64,000 nucleotides of DNA from Pseudarthrobacter chlorophenolicus A6 (lineage in GTDB: Bacteria > Actinomycetota > Actinomycetes > Actinomycetales > Micrococcaceae): the NCBI RefSeq assembly GCF_000022025.1, contig NC_011886.1:930001-994000 (forward strand). The letters are read 5' to 3'. Position 1 is the stretch's first letter; each line of letters starts with the position of its first letter. Position numbers and translations under genes: made by a program. Of the stretch, positions 63,216 through 64,000 are shown one piece after another. The notes under the pieces are model-generated. The model worked only from the letters and a program-made list of their open reading frames with translations. It made no database searches and was not told where the DNA came from.

Positions 63216-64000
63216 ATGCCGGAGAACCGCTTGGACATCGATCTGGACTTCACCTTCACGGACGAGTCCGGGGCGGTCACCACGGGACGGGCCCAGGCCG
63301 CCGGGACAGAGGTCACTGTATCGCTGGACGGCCTGGCCCCGTTGGCCGGTGGCGGCATGCCTTCGGTGGAGGCGATCAAGCCGCTGGCCGACTTCCTGGC
63401 CCGCAAGGGGTTGAGCGTCACCGTGGCCGGACCGGATGGAAATGTCGTCAGCCTGGGCGCAGTGGACAGTCCGGCCACGCAGCGGTTGGTGACCCGGTCG
63501 CCCCACATCAAGCTGGGCAAACTGGGGTCCCTGCTGCCGCTGGTCCGGCAGGGCAAGCGGCGGCCCCGGGGAGGCATGGCATTGCTTCCGCCCGTCACCC
63601 CCATGCCCCTGTTCCCCACCGTGCAGCGGAAAGTGGTGCGCCGCATCACCACCACCCATTACGCGCGGGGCGGAGGCCGTCCGCGGCTGATCTTCGTCCA
63701 GGACGCAGACAGCTGGACCGGCCAGGTTCCCCGGGAAGTGGCACTTACGGACGATGTGACGACCATCGGCAGCAGCCCGGAATCCGGCCTCGTGCTGGAA
63801 GGCCTTGAAGAACTGCACGCCGAGATCCGGCACGACGACCAGGACGAGTACGTCCTGGTGCCGCACGGCCCCGTCAGTGGGAGTGTAGCCAGGTCCGGAG
63901 CGTCAGTACTCCGGACCGGAGCGCGGATCCAGATGGGGCAATGGTGCCTGGCGTTCTTCCGGGAGGAATTCGCCGACCACGGCCGCCCCTTCGGTGGCCG
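63216..64000 (+). CDS. FHA-domain protein (3' end outside window)
   Basis: The frame runs open from ATG 63216 to the end of the window, giving 261 complete codons. Residues 1 to about 90 form an unknown acidic beta-rich domain (LDIDLDFTFTDESGAVTTGR). A basic proline-rich stretch follows (about 100-130). From about 175 an FHA-like domain begins: DVTTIGSSPESGLVLEGLEE, with LHAEIRHDDQDEYVLVPHG, where the serine and His/Arg positions would read phosphothreonine. The C-terminus is cut off. Confidence 0.75.
   Translation, partial: MPENRLDIDLDFTFTDESGAVTTGRAQAAGTEVTVSLDGLAPLAGGGMPSVEAIKPLADFLARKGLSVTVAGPDGNVVSLGAVDSPATQRLVTRSPHIKLGKLGSLLPLVRQGKRRPRGGMALLPPVTPMPLFPTVQRKVVRRITTTHYARGGGRPRLIFVQDADSWTGQVPREVALTDDVTTIGSSPESGLVLEGLEELHAEIRHDDQDEYVLVPHGPVSGSVARSGASVLRTGARIQMGQWCLAFFREEFADHGRPFGG

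Overview
The window is high-GC actinobacterial chromosome, most like Micrococcaceae (Arthrobacter/Pseudarthrobacter). The evidence is C/G-rich third codon positions, frequent GTG and TTG starts, actinobacterial families (GlgE, DUF4193, DUF3263, DUF4032, EF-G2, WXG100, LytR_C), and an rRNA operon with no tRNA in its 16S-23S spacer. No prophage, insertion sequence, CRISPR array or plasmid replication gene was seen. Almost every gene belongs to a recognisable family.

Layout. 1-12 kb: glycogen and trehalose metabolism. It holds the 3' end of glgX, a barnase/barstar pair, glgP (minus strand), then divergent glgE-treS-(maltokinase::glgB). The last is one 1,240-codon reading frame that joins maltokinase to the branching enzyme and has an in-frame internal ATG with its own ribosome binding site at the domain junction. 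12-18 kb: one rrn operon (16S-23S-5S) with two promoter candidates, visible pre-16S and pre-23S processing stalks and a strong terminator. 17.98-18.32 kb: two oppositely oriented arrays, both with a 32-bp period, facing each other across a small palindrome; this is the least explained structure here. 18.4-26.6 kb: an SRPBCC protein, an FAD-linked oxidase, a DUF4032 protein, an orphan sugar-ABC ATPase, otsA-otsB and a membrane-anchored DsbA-like thiol oxidoreductase. 26.8-37.1 kb: tRNA-Thr, ChaB/Rho_N protein, EF-G2, MFS transporter, DUF4193, secreted AMIN-like protein, amino-acid permease behind two near-identical operators, dps, and a divergent MFS/TetR pair sharing a perfect palindrome. 37.2-43.3 kb: tandem glycine riboswitch, gcvP, gcvT, sdaA, with gcvH missing from its expected place. 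43.3-52.7 kb: TspO, two FemAB-type ligases, a ThrE-type exporter, siderophore-interacting protein, ung, DUF3263, LytR_C, cold-shock protein and a type-1 binding-fold lipoprotein. 52.7-64 kb: groEL behind two CIRCE operators, an orphan sugar-binding lipoprotein with LacI-type operators, RNase HI fused to an NTF2-like domain, WXG100, a two-component system, a secreted NodB deacetylase with a phosphotransferase, DUF427, a small unknown protein, and an FHA-domain protein cut by the window end.

How the genes connect. GlgP/GlgX break glycogen down. TreS interconverts trehalose and maltose, the maltokinase domain makes maltose-1-phosphate, GlgE polymerises it and the GlgB domain branches the glucan. 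OtsA/OtsB supply trehalose by the separate UDP-glucose route. Glycine cleavage and serine deamination are grouped behind a glycine riboswitch. Cell-envelope functions (FemAB ligases, deacetylase, LytR_C, WXG100) recur in the second half.
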